From assembly GCA_027563935.2 (NCBI GenBank), contig JANVAS020000222.1, positions 4,836,001 to 4,900,000 of the forward strand: 64,000 nt of DNA. The letters are read 5' to 3'. Origin of the DNA: Costus lasius (lineage: Eukaryota > Streptophyta > Magnoliopsida > Zingiberales > Costaceae). Position numbers and translations under genes: made by a program. Below the pieces are notes generated by a model, which was given only the letters and a program-made list of their open reading frames with translations, was not told the origin of the DNA and did no database searches. Position 1 is the first letter of the stretch; every line of letters begins with the position of its first letter. Positions 40,970-52,704 of this stretch are shown here, one piece after another.

Positions 40970-43058
40970 TGTTGGTGTGTATGCCCTGAGACCTAGTTTT
41001 GGTCCATCTTTGTACTACTTGACTCTGATATTTATATATCATTCTGGCATTATCATTATCAATGTTTGTCTACATCTGCGATTATGTACTTACATAATAA
41101 TGTACTTGGAGACAGATTGGATTTGTGCTCAAATAGTTGTCCCTAGTCAATGTACCTTAGTGGATATGGGACAACTATGGTACTTGTGAGACTAGTATAT
41201 GGGCTGGCTAGGCACAAGGTGCTAGCACAGACATATGGGTATATCAGTGGTGGATATACTGGACTGACCCGCTGTAAGGCAATGACTTGGTGTCATGAGT
41301 TATCCTCATAAGTGATAGGAGATGCATTGATCCCTTGACATGAGGTCATTGACCATTCTATATGGTTAAGGACATGCTTTGATATAACCTAACACCTCAC
41401 CATAGTTGAGAGGTAATAACGGTTGTTATTGGGCATGTCACGACCCGTATGAGAAGGTCAATGGACAGACAGAGGATTTGCCCCTTCCTGAGTGAAGCTT
41501 GATATCCATGGAGCTCCTCTATGGTTCTATGACTAAAAGTGCATGGCCATACCTTGGTGAAAACCTATTTTAGTCATAACCATGTGATTGGATAAAAACA
41601 AGTGATGACACACTTGTCCAATCGGATATCAGTTCGACAAAAGGACTATAATGTATTTGTACCTAGTTGCGATGATGGGGATGTCGATGTCGATATCCAT
41701 TCCGATGACTTGGGTAGCAGCGATGCACTACTTGGTGCCACTCACTGCTTGTGGTGACCTTAGGTCAGCACTGCCAACGTTAGAGGAACCTACAGGGTCA
41801 CACACCTAGATCCTTGAGTTCTCGTATTGATCGGGAAGCCTTATGATTGAGTTATTGGATAACTCAATCTATTTGGGAGATTCCATCAGCGCCAATGGGC
41901 CTGATGAGATGGAAGAATATTATTGGAGCCAAACTTCATTTTTGGCAGGTTGACCTGAAATTGACCATGGTTGGTCACATTTGGATTAGGGTTGCATTGG
42001 ATTGGATCCAATAGCTTAATCAACCCATGTAATGAAGTTTGGGCTAGCTCATTACCCAATGAGGCCCAATAACAAGTTGTCATGGAGAGATAATAGGCTA
42101 AAAGGGTATAATGGGGATAAATCTCCCCCCATTAACACCTAAGGGCATAATGGGGAGGAGAGGGCGCCTTTTGCTTCTTTGGAAGGTTTAGGCACCTTGC
42201 CCCTTGTTCTTTGGATGGAAAGCTTGCCTCTAAGGCAAGGCTTAGGGCGCATATGGCTTGTAGAACTTATTTGGTAATTAGCAAGCGCATATGGAAAAGG
42301 GGAAGAGGTTTATGGCAAAGTGTTGGAGAATTTCCTTACCTCAAACCATAATTCCCTCTACCCACATACCCTAGCCTCATATCCCTCTTGATGAGTGGCG
42401 CCCAACCCTTTGCCTTGCCACCTCTCATGCCTCTATTTATATCAAGGGATATGCAAGGGGCATAAAATAATTAATTGGCGTGAGCAAAAGACAAGGGGCG
42501 AGAGTAAAGGAGGCCTTGACGCAAATCTTCCATAGCCGCAACTTCTTCTCTATCTTCTTCTCTTGATGCAATCATTGGAGAGCTAGGAGTCTTCATCCTC
42601 TTCTCCTCCTTTGGCATAAGAGAATCTTAGAGGATGGCGGCATACTCTTCATAACTGCAAGCAATCTTCATCTCCTCATGTTGGCGCAAGTTGGAGGAGA
42701 CTCTTGGCAGTTTGATCTCCCTCTCCTTTCACCTTGGCGCAACTTCTCTAGAAGGTGGCGCAAGTGATCAAAAGGAGGACCTAAGGCTTGGATCTTCTTC
42801 CCGAGGCTAGCACTAGGCGAGGAAGAAGAGAGCTCGAGGCATCCGTGTGTGTGAGACTGCAAAGGGTGAACACTTGGGCGCCTACCTCGACATCGGCCTC
42901 ATCTTGCTCCTGACGTATTTACTATCTAATCATGTCGACCCCCTCGCAAGACGATCTTCACTAGGTTTTTGGGACTGGCCTGTTTCGGGGATATTCTTCC
43001 GCTGTGCAAATGTAATCTCTACAAAAAAAATATAAAATATCTCCAGGGTTTCCCAACA
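40970..43058 (+). repeat. 3' LTR of the truncated copia
   Basis: 2089 bp, TGTTGGTGTGTATGCCC to GGGTTTCCCAACA. It is related to the LTRs of the decayed copia at 50886-58605 and to the pieces at 44940 and 62265, in opposite orientation. Confidence 0.85.
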
Positions 43059-43287
43059 AGTGGCGCATCCAAGGGTTCATGGGCTGATCAACATGGTTAG
43101 CACACTTAACTTTGGTAAGGGGTAGTTTTCTCTATTATTCATGAATGAGAAGGCTCTTAGGGGCACTTAATGCATTCAAGGGTTGAATAAGAGAAGAATA
43201 GCACCTATACTTGCATGTGTCACCTCGTGTTGTACATACCACCCTCGTGGGACACATGGCCGTATACAAAATGAGGATCCCATCTAA
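43059..43287. other. Unassigned 229-bp stretch
   Basis: Between the copia LTR end and the next LTR. I see no ORF, terminal repeat or match to the other elements. Confidence 0.4.
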
Positions 43288-44821
43288 TGTGTTCCGCAAG
43301 TGCACGGACAAATCAAAGTAATAAAAATATCGATCTCACAGAGACCAATGACCAAGTACCGACTTATCTTAGGTTTGTTAGCTAGACAAATCTAAAAGGA
43401 GTTGGATTTATTCTTAATTAAGTTGCAGAAAGAGTAAAACACAATAGGGTTGTAATAAAGTTATGGAAATCAGGTCTTCGGGTTCACTACACTATGTTTC
43501 ATGACTTGTTATAATTAAAAATATCTTAAGAAGGATTTACTGTGTTGAAGGGGATTTATCTACATGTACAGATTGCCCCCTCTCAGTAGTACAATCAGGT
43601 GTCTATCTGAATTAATTCCCTACCCTCGTGATTATTAATTTGAAATAAACCCAATGAGTTCTTGATAAATCTAAGAAATCCCTCAAGCCGATTCGAACTA
43701 CTCTCATGTTCGAATCAACTTGTCCAAAAACTGTAGATCCGACGTCGCAAGTCGCAATTCACTTCTCAGTACTTCTTGCGACATCTCTAACATGAAAATT
43801 ATGGCCAGTAATCAACATATAAATAAACGCAATTAGAATTGAATCTAACACAGGTAAATTACTTCAAAAGATAAAAATCAATGATTAAATCATAATACAA
43901 AGAGGGCTACGCACTAGTCCTGAAGAAGAAGTTACGCTAGCATGGTGTTCTTGTTCACGTTGTAAGAATCCATGTTTTGATTATAAAATTGTCAAATAAA
44001 AATATAAATCAACAAGGAGGATGTAGTATGATGCTCCCTCGTGAAGGTCGACGCCAATCGGTCAGAAAAATAGAGTTTTCCGGTGAAGAAATGCCTCCCG
44101 CCATCAATCACCCTTGATTTAGCCCCTTATCCTTGCCAAAAGCTCCCAATAATCACTCTTTTGATAGCTTATATAGTTCTCCATCATCTAATTCGGGTTT
44201 CCCCAAAATTTGGCTCGAAAACGAGCCAAATCGGGTAAGAAACGAGGTCAAAACCGAAACTGGCATAAATAAATACAGCCATGAAAATAAATATGGCAGT
44301 GCCGTATTTTCTTCTGTGTCTTCTGAAATTAACACCTGACAGAAATACGGTTGTGAAAATAAATACGGCCCTGCCGTATTTCTTTCTGTGGATTTTCTTC
44401 ATCAAAATACGGCTATAATTTCTGTCACGGTACTGTCGTATTTCTTTCTGTGGATTTCTGGTATTTTTGTGCTGACAAAAAATATGGCCATGATAAATGT
44501 CACAGGCGGTGTCGTATTTCTTTCTGTGCTCTTTCAAAAATACGGGCCATAATAATAAATATGGTAGTGCCGTATTTTTCAAAGAAGCTCTGATTTGCTT
44601 GAAATTTGATGGGCAGCTTCATCTTGACTTGTAGAATTCATCTGTGCACTTGAATTCATCAAAATTTCATCGTTTTTATCTGAAATATGACAAAAGTGAA
44701 GAAAGGTGAAGATTCCGAGCAAACAAAAGGATTTAAGTCGAGATAAGTGAAAATGTGTTAAAAATAGGAGAGATTATGCATAAAAAGGATAGTAAAAATA
44801 CTATTTAAATACGAGACATCA
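43288..44821 (-). repeat. 3' LTR of a further Athila-type element (C)
   Basis: Element strand TGATGTCTCGTATTTAAATA to CACTTGCGGAACACA, 1534 bp. A dyad array (GGCAGTGCCGTATT, GGCCCTGCCGTATT, GGTAGTGCCGTATT) lies at 44255-44580, about 240 bases into the LTR. On its internal side are about 120 bases (to 44939) of the usual pre-LTR sequence, ended by a copia piece. Confidence 0.75.
44255..44580. repeat. Dyad array in LTR C
   Basis: Units of AAATATGG or AAATACGG followed by CAGTGCCGTATT, CCTGCCGTATT, ACTGTCGTATT, GGTGTCGTATT or TAGTGCCGTATT, each followed by TCTTTCTGTG-type spacers. Steps are about 60-75 bases. Confidence 0.6.
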
Positions 44822-44939
44822 AATCTTCCTAGACTTAAACTTTTGTTTGTCCTCAAGCAAATAAATAGACTAAAGAACAATGCTGAGTATAGAAAATATA
44901 ACTTTCTTATGAAAAATAAACTTCTAGAACATAATCACT

Positions 44940-46143
44940 CATAAAGCATTGGGCGCCTACATCACCCCATTATACCCTTTAGGCGCCAATGGGGATGATT
45001 TCTCCCCATTATACCCTTTTAGCCCACTATCACTTCATGACAACTTATTATTGGGCCTCATTGGGTAATGAGCTAGCCCAAACTTCATTACATGAGTTGA
45101 TTAAGAAATTGGATCCAATCTAATGCAATCCTAATCCAAATGTGACCAATCTTGGTCAATTTCGGATCAACCTGCCAAAAATGAAGTTTGGCTCCAATAA
45201 CTCTCTTCCATCTCATCAAGCCCATTGGCGCTGACGAAATCTCCCAAAATAGATCCGAATTATCCAATAACTCGTTCATAAGGCATCCCAATCAATACAA
45301 TAACTCGAGTATCAAGGTGTGCGACCCTGTAGGTTCCTCTGACGTTGGCAGTGCTGCTCTTAGGTCACCACAAGTAGTGAGTGGCACCTAGAGTGCATCA
45401 CTGCTACCCAAGTCATCGGAATGGATATCGACATTGACATCCCCATCATCGCAACTAGGTACAGATGCATTATAGTCCCTTTGCAAAGCTGATATCTGAT
45501 TGGACAAGTGTGTCATCACTTGTTTTTCACCCAATCACATGGTTATGACTAAATCAAGTTCTCACCTGGGTATGGCCATACATTTTCAGTCATAGAACCA
45601 TAGAGGAGCTCCATGGATATCAAGCTTCCCTCAGGAATGGGAAAATCCTCTGTCTATCCATTGACCTTCTCATATGGGTCGTGACATGCTCAATGACAAC
45701 CGTTATTACCTCCTAACTATGACGTGGGGTTAAGTTGTATTAAAGCATGTCCCTAACCATATAGAATGGTCAATGACCTCAAGTCAAGGGATCAATGCAT
45801 CTCCTGTCACTTGTGAGGATAACTCATGATACCAAGTCATAGCCTCACAGCGGGTCGGTCCAGTATATCCACCACTAATATACCCAAATGTCTGCATTAG
45901 CACCTCGTGCCTAACCAGGCAATATTCCAGTCTCACAAGCACCAGAGCTGTCCCATATCCACTCAGGTACATCGACTGGGGACAACCATTTGAATACAGA
46001 TCCAATATGTCTCCAGGGACATTATCATGTAAGTACATAATCACAGATATAGACAAACATTGATAATGACAATGCCAGAATGATATATGTCAAGTAGTAC
46101 AAAAGATAGACCAATACTAGGTCTCAGAGCATACACACCAACA
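44940..46143 (-). repeat. Copia LTR piece (D), truncated
   Basis: Matches the inner and end part of the decayed copia LTR (from about 51490 to 52632), ending CATACACACCAACA, with the polypurine complement ATCTCCCACTT at 46144-46154. The outer part is missing. About twelve internal bases remain before element E begins. Confidence 0.75.
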
Positions 46144-46167
46144 ATCTCCCACTTGCACTTAGATCTT

Positions 46168-47973
46168 TCATTTGATTGGTCTTTTTGTGTCGTATTCATG
46201 CTCTTTTGCTTGTTTTTAAGCCTTATTTGTCAAATATTATGGAATCTACACCATTTCTTATTTTCCAACATTTTTAGGTAAAAAGTGTCATATTTTGATG
46301 GATTTTGAAAGATCTGAGCACACGAATGGATTCCAGACGTCGAGACGAAGCCGCCCAACAATTTTCATGCAAATCGGAGATAGTCAAAAAATTACACCCC
46401 TGCCGTAATTAATTTTACGGGTGTAATTTTCTGCCCAAATTACACCACTGCCGTAATATTTTCCATAGGGCGTAATTTTTGCCCAGAAATATATAGAAGA
46501 AAAAACAACACTGCCGTAATTATTTTTACAGGCCGTAATTTTTGACCCAGAATTCATAGAACAAATTACGGTAGTGCCGTAATCAAAATTACGGGCCGTA
46601 ATTATATTTTTGAACGAGTCTTCCGCTTTGAACGAGTCTTCCGCCGCCTCAAAAATCTAATTTTTTCGAAGCCAAATTAGAAAGATCCAGGGCACGACTT
46701 TAAAATCCGTAAAAAGGGGATCGTTCTAAAAATTGAGGAGAAGATTTGAGGACAAGGAGGATCCAATTTTATCGCGAATCAAGGGAGAAATCAAGGGAGG
46801 TGTCCCTAGGGCTTGGCCTCTCTCCGAGAGGCAAAGAGGTCACCTTAGGCAGCGAAATTTACAGGAGAGCTTCGCCTAAGGGAGGAGAAGATACACCAAA
46901 AATTTTAGATCGAAAGGAGTTCGATCGAGGGAGAAATCAGCGAAGGAAATTCGGGCGGAAGGAGGAAGATCACGATTTACTGTAGCAGTGTACTGTTCAC
47001 GGTACTATAGCAGACTGTAGCAACCCGAAAAATTCCAAAATCATGGGCTGTGAAATTTTTCACACCCCTGTGATTACAATAAACCCTTGTTCTCTCTTTT
47101 TATATGAATTCTGAATATTTTTATGATTACTTATTGTGTTCCTATGACTTTGGTAGCGTAATTCTTTTCTTGGGACATGGGGTATAATCCCCTTAGTTTC
47201 ATAATGATTAGATGATCCTTGAATCGTCAGGAAACTTTTGTTATGATAATTCTACTTATGTGAACATTGCCTTTAATTCTTTCTAGTTTCATATTATCAG
47301 CATGTATTGGAGTTTTTGCGATATGTACTAAAAAGTGACTTACGAGAACTTGGAACCCTAAAATTGAGATATAGGAACTCATCGCAATAAATTAGGTTTG
47401 TTCTATTTCTAGATTTTAGAAGTTTATTGCCTTGTTGATAATTCTGATCTAGGAAGGATTATTGAAATAAACATGAAGATATTGTAAGAAATTATGTATT
47501 GGATCGTTGGAGAACCTTAAGTAGAACCTGTGAAACTAAAGTATGAAAGTATTTAGTTTTCACTTGAGATGATTGATATAGAGATTGGATGCATGAAAGT
47601 GATCTTTGATTTCTTTGTCAATGATTTACTTATCTTTAGCATTGAATTAATCTTGTGCGAAAGTGAGGATTGATTCTTTGTAATTGTCTACGCGAAAGCG
47701 AGATGATTTCTTTATAAATTAAATTATATCTTTATCTTAATAAGAGTGGACTGATGATGTGCTTATTTCCTTCTAGTTATAGAAATTAAGGTGGATGAAA
47801 TCATAGTCCCAGCTTTTCTCCCTGACTCTTCGTATACTTTCCGATAATTTGCTTACATCATATTCGGTTTGCTTAGCTAGTGAGAAAATAACTATTCAGT
47901 ACTTAACAAGTAGGTCTCTATGGTTCGATATCTTTTATTACTTCAAAGTATCCGTGCACTTGAGGAGACAATA
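46168..47973 (+). repeat. 5' LTR of element E, start missing
   Basis: Joins piece D at 46167. It lacks TGATGACACAAAAATTCATA and the next bases found at 60424. It ends GAGGAGACAATA, a diverged form of the ACACAACA end of the other copy. A dyad array lies at 46390-46600. Confidence 0.8.
46390..46600. repeat. Dyad array in the 5' LTR of element E
   Basis: TGCCGTAAT at 46401, 46449, 46512 and 46575 (steps 48, 63, 63), each paired with a nearby ATTACGG or GGCGTAATT half-site; for example ATTACGG-tagt-GCCGTAAT near 46565-46583. The 3' LTR has the same array at 60680-60890. Confidence 0.6.
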
Positions 47974-47979
47974 AATTTT

Positions 47980-47997
47980 TGGCGCTGTTGTCGTAGA
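47980..47997 (+). other. Diverged Asp-tRNA primer-binding site of element E
   Basis: TGGCGCTGTTGTCGTAGA, like TGGCGCCGTTGCCGGGGA but with several changes. The position right after the LTR supports the call. Confidence 0.6.
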
Positions 47998-48445
47998 CCT
48001 TAGTTTTGTTAATATCAAAATGGTTGTTAATATTGCTAGACTAAGTTTTATTTCTGTTAGATTTAACTTTGTTTTCTGTTTTTACAAGATTTTGGATTTT
48101 CACAAGTTGTGACAGAACTGTGATTTCTGAAATTTTTGTGTTTTCTGTTTTCTATTTTTTTATATTTTGACAAAAAATTAAAAAAAAAGAAAATTTCTGA
48201 TCGATTGGTGTTGGATAATCTTTCTGTTTCTATTCTGAAAATTTTGAGTTTATTTGATTCTTCTATTTTGTTTATGTACAGGACTCTTAGATCTTGATAG
48301 ATTTTATTTCCTGAGAACTCTGAGATCACAAATTCTTTTTAGTTGTGTAAAAAAGCTTTGATTTGAAGATGTTTTTTAATCATGACTCGTGGGCAACTGA
48401 AAGAAGAGAGGTATAATTGCCACAAGGTAAGTATGAAATGATTCA
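47998..48445 (+). other. Leader region of element E
   Basis: About 450 bases, T-rich, without an ORF of note. It contains a strong splice-donor-like CAAGGTAAGTATG at 48423-48435, just upstream of the gag-like ORF. Confidence 0.45.
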
Positions 48446-49468
48446 TTGTGCACTCTTGCAGATAAATTAAAATTAGACTCTTATATGCACCCTGTTAGGA
48501 CATCTTATTCTTCTATTAGATGTGATATTTGTGGATGTTTTGATCATTATACTTCTGATTGCCAATTTTTAATTCCTCAAAATCCCAATTCACCATGGTA
48601 TCAAGATGATCAATATTATTCTAGATGGGAAAATCAAACTTCTTTTTATGAGGATTGCTCAAACAATATTTCAGAACCATTTTTTGAGGATATTGAAGAA
48701 TCTAGATTACAATCCATGCTTGAAAAATTCATGCCAAGACAAAATCAATTCATGACAAATCAAAATAAAGAAATTGAAGATCTTAGAGGGGTGATTGATC
48801 AGCTTAATTCTGAGGTAGGATCTTTAACAGCACATTCTAAAATGTTAGAAACCCAGATAGCACAACAAGCTTGTTTATTTGAGTTTGATTTGGAAACTGA
48901 GGAAATTGATTTAGAAAAGTCCCCCTCTAATTTTGTTAATTTTGAAATTTATTCTTTTGTGAACATTAATGAATCTCACTCTGATTTTGATAATTTTGAA
49001 ATTGATTCATTAAATAAATTATTTGTGGAAAAGTTTGAGGAAATTGATTCTAAAAAATCCCCTTTTGATTCTAGTGAAAGTTATGAAATTGATTCTTTTG
49101 ATGATATATTATTTGTGGTTAAATCTGATTCTTGTAATTCTGAGATTGATTCTTTTGATTCTTCTGATGATGAATTATTTGTGGAAAGACATGAGGAAAC
49201 TGATTTTGGAAAATCTCACTTTGATTTTGATGATAATTTTGAAATTGATAAATTATTTGATGTTAGACATGAGGAACTTGATAAGGATTTGAATATTACA
49301 AACATTGATGAATCTCACTCTGATGTTTTGCCCATATCTACTGTTCAACTTTCTGATTTATTTGAAAAATTATGCTTTATTGAGGAACCTAATGTGAGAC
49401 AGAAAAATTATTTTGATGATCCAATACTTAATATTTTGATCGAAGTCCTATTGCAATTGAAGATATGA
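48446..49468 (+). CDS. Unusual gag-derived protein: zinc knuckle plus acidic repeats (element E)
   Basis: Open for 340 codons; the frame opens at a TTG, and the first ATG is that of MHPVR (48485). The beginning (TLADKL...SIRCDICGCFDHYTSDC) matches the end of Athila-type Gag including a CCHC zinc knuckle, and LETQIAQQA matches the coil after it. The capsid part is absent. From about residue 145 the protein is a diverged acidic repeat, with FEIDS/YEIDS, LFVEKFEE, LFVERHEE and FDVRHEE recurring. The expected Gag linker and protease are not there. It would be a small RNA-binding protein with a strongly negative C-terminal half, role unknown. It stays open although the element LTRs have diverged by several percent. 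Alternatively it is a chance-open remnant of low-complexity DNA. Confidence 0.6.
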   Translation: MCTLADKLKLDSYMHPVRTSYSSIRCDICGCFDHYTSDCQFLIPQNPNSPWYQDDQYYSRWENQTSFYEDCSNNISEPFFEDIEESRLQSMLEKFMPRQNQFMTNQNKEIEDLRGVIDQLNSEVGSLTAHSKMLETQIAQQACLFEFDLETEEIDLEKSPSNFVNFEIYSFVNINESHSDFDNFEIDSLNKLFVEKFEEIDSKKSPFDSSESYEIDSFDDILFVVKSDSCNSEIDSFDSSDDELFVERHEETDFGKSHFDFDDNFEIDKLFDVRHEELDKDLNITNIDESHSDVLPISTVQLSDLFEKLCFIEEPNVRQKNYFDDPILNILIEVLLQLKI

Positions 49469-49709
49469 ATTTGAATAAAGGACTAATTATTTTACTTTCT
49501 GATAAATTTAGGAAGATTATTAAATACCCTTGGATTGGACTTGAAAATTTTGATTTCTGCATATTTGAGAAAGCCACGTCAATTGTGATTTATATGAAAT
49601 TTTGGATGTTTGGATTGTGGCTAAACTTTTAGGACAACGGAAATGCAGAAAATTGTACGCTATATACTATGGTACTAATCCTCCTACTTCGCCATGATAT
49701 TTGAGTTTT

Positions 49710-49758
49710 GGTCAAGCTAGTGACCTAAAAATTAGCGCTTCTTAGGAGACAACCCAAG
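49710..49758 (+). other. Two-hairpin motif (element E copy)
   Basis: GGTCA (49710-49714), agctag, TGACC (49721-49725); then CTTAGG (49741-49746), agacaa, CCCAAG (49753-49758) with one mismatch in the second stem. The spacing matches element 1. Confidence 0.6.
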
Positions 49759-49849
49759 CACTTTTACTTAAGTTTAGTTTCTTTTATTTTAGTTTATTTT
49801 TAGAACTAATTTTTCTTTTCTTTTTGTAGGAAAATTCAAATTTTGCTCA

Positions 49850-50190
49850 AAATACGGCAGTGTTGTAATGGAAATTACAAGCTGTAATTTTGGTTATTTT
49901 TCGTCCAGAAACTTTTGAGCGTTTTACGGCACTACCGTAAGAAATTTTATGTGTCATAATTTGGGGTAATTTTTGTACAGAAAGTTTTATCGCTTTTACG
50001 GCAGTGCCGTAATAATTTTCACGTGCTGTATTTTTGAGTAATTTTTTATCCGAGAGTTTTGAATTTTTGTGAAAAATACAACAGTGCCGTAACCATTTTT
50101 ATGGTGCCGTAATTCCAATATATTTTTTACCATAAAATTTTTTGTATATTACGGCACTGCCGTAAGGATTTTTACACCCGTAATTTAAAA
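49850..50190. repeat. Internal dyad array of element E
   Basis: ACGGCAGTG, TTACGGCACTACCGTAA, TTACGGCAGTGCCGTAA, ACAGTGCCGTAA and ATTACGGCACTGCCGTAA recur every 50-80 bases. Several are perfect palindromes around a CA(C/G)TG core. Confidence 0.65.
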
Positions 50191-50880
50191 AAAATCTGCA
50201 TTCTGCTTATTTGATTAGGTATGTTCTTGCAGTGTTTTTAAGAAACTGGAATGGTAAAACTTTTGATCTTTGGCACAATTTGAAACTACGCATCTTTCTC
50301 TATTATTTAGATATTTTTATTAAATTTTAATGTCCATGGATCATCCTATGACACGTAGCATCTTTTGGTAACTGATTAATTCCTGCAGTCAGTTTTATTT
50401 ACTGATCTGATTAGCGTTTTTGCTGCAGGTATTTAAGGTGCTTTAATGAGTTAAAACCCTGATCTTTTACATGAAATAGGGAGAACATGTTTTGTTCTAT
50501 CTCTTGGATTAGTTGTTTTCATTAAAATATTTCTTGAACATTCTAGAAAGCATGACAACTTTAAAGTCTGATTAATTTCTGAGCAGATTTTAATTTAGTA
50601 ATCTGATTAGCCCTCTTTCTGTTAATACCCTAAATTCCTGATAGATATTGATCCATTAATTTTCATACGCCCAGAAAGAATAAGTTTTATTCTACCATTT
50701 GGCTTTGTCTATTTTCTTTATGGATCATTAGATTTTATTCTTAGGTATAGCAACTTTTTATAAAAAAATCAGTGGCTACTCTGTTTGCTTTCAACCTGCT
50801 ACTGCTTCTTTTTGCCTCCAGATCTAGAAATCCTCATCCAACAGCTTCCAGCCAGCACTCAACTACCACCTCTGTTCCTC
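50191..50880 (+). other. Non-coding part of element E before the copia insertion
   Basis: No ORF supported. The end (50800-50885) is rich in CAGC and CTCC and continues beyond the copia at 58611, as the shared target site ATCTC shows. Confidence 0.5.
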
Positions 50881-50885
50881 ATCTC
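50881..50885. repeat. Target-site duplication ATCTC, left copy
   Basis: Matches 58606-58610 around the decayed copia. Confidence 0.88.
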
Positions 50886-52632
50886 TATTGGGAAACCCCG
50901 GGGATATTTTACAATTTTTAGAGATAGAGATTACACAAAACATTGCACAGCGGAACTAATATCCCCGAAACAGGCCAGTCCCAAAAACCCAGTGAAGATC
51001 GCATGCGAGGGAGTCGACACGATGAGATAGAATATACCTTAAAGCAAGATGAGGCTGATGTCGTGATAGGCGCCCAAGCATGCGCCCTCTACAGTTTCAC
51101 ACACACGGATGCCTCGAGTCCTCTTCTTCCACGCCCGGTGCTAGCCTCGGGAAGAAGATCCAAACCTTAGTCCACCTTCTTCACAACTTGCGCCACCTCC
51201 AAGGTATATGCGCCAAGGATGAAGAAGGATGAGGAGAAGGAGAAGCCGCCAAGGTGAAGTCCCTCTTGCGCCAAGAGGAGAGGAAGAAGATCACTTGCGG
51301 CTTAATGGAAGAAGAAGGGTTGCGCCAATTGAACCCTTGCTCTCGCCCTTCACCCTTTGCTCTCGCCTCTTTCAGTGTTCACGCCTCCAAGGAATAGAAT
51401 ACTTGAGAGGGGGCGCCTAGGGCCACTTATATAGAGCAAGGGGCAACCAGGGTTAGGGCTAGGCGTAATTTGCTTCCATAATGAAGCAAATTTGCCCACT
51501 TCACCCCATTATACCCCTTAGGCACCAATGGGGTTGTTATTGGGCCTCATTGGTCAATGAGCAAGCCCATACTTCATTGAATGGGTTAATTAAGCCATTG
51601 GATCCAATCCAATGCAACCCAAATCCAAATGTGACCTAACCATGGTCAAATTTGGGTCAACCTACCATAAAAGAAGTCTGGCTCTAATAACATTCTTCCA
51701 TCTCATCAGGCCCATCGGCGTTGATGAATTCTCCCAAATAGATCTGAGTTATCCAATAACTCGATCATAAGGTTTCCTGATCAATACGAGAACTCAAGTA
51801 TCAAGATGTGTGACCCCGTAGGTTCCTCTGATGCTGGCAGTGCTGACCAAAGGTCACCACAAGCAGTGAGTGGCACCTAGCAGTGCATCGCTGCTACCCA
51901 GGTCATTGGAATGGATATCGACATCGACATCTCCATCATCGCAACTAGGTATAGATGCATTATAGTCTCTTTGCCAAACTGAAATCCGATTTGACAAGTG
52001 TGTCACCACTTGTTTTTATCCAATCTCATGGTTATGACTAAATCAGGTCTCACCTAGGTATGGCCATACCCAGGTGACATGCACAATGGATATCATGCTT
52101 CCCTTAGGAAGGGGCAAATCCTATGTCTGTCTATTGACCTTCTCCTATGGGTCGTGACATGCTCAATGACAACCGTTATTATCCCCCAACTTCGGTGAGG
52201 TGTTAAGTTGTATCAAAGCATATCCCTAACCATATAGAATGGCAAATGACCTCAAGTAAAGGAATCAATGCATCTCCTATCACTTGTGAGGATAACTCGT
52301 GACACCAAGTCATTGCCTCACAGCGGGTCGTTCCATTATATCCACCACTGATATACCAATATGTCTGCGTTAGCACCTCGTACCTAACCAGCCCATATAC
52401 TAGTCTCACAAGTACCAGAGCTGTCTCATATCCACTCAGGTACATCGACTGGGGACAATCATTTGAGCATAGATCCAATCTGTCTCCAGGGACATTATCA
52501 TATAAGTACATAATCGCAGATGTAAGCAAATATAGATAATGACAATGCCAGAATGACATATATATATAAAATATCAACGTCAAGTAGTACAATAATGGAC
52601 CAAAACTAGGTCGTAGGGCATATACACCAACA
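50886..52632 (-). repeat. 3' LTR of copia-3 (full length)
   Basis: 1747 bp, from TATTGGGAAACCCC to GGCATATACACCAACA. It has a short AT run near 52558-52566 where the other copy has a long one. Confidence 0.88.
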
Positions 52633-52643
52633 ATCTCCCACTT
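52633..52643 (-). other. Polypurine tract of copia-3
   Basis: Element strand AAGTGGGAGAT next to the LTR. Confidence 0.85.
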
Positions 52644-52704
52644 GCACTAAGACTTAGAGGTTTAGGAACCTTAACCCCATATCTCTAGCGTGACCATCAT
52701 GCTT

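Noticed and set aside
43288..44821. Solo LTR for copy C
   Set aside because: Flanks TCTAA and AATCT do not match, and pre-LTR internal sequence is attached on the right, so it is the end of a truncated element.
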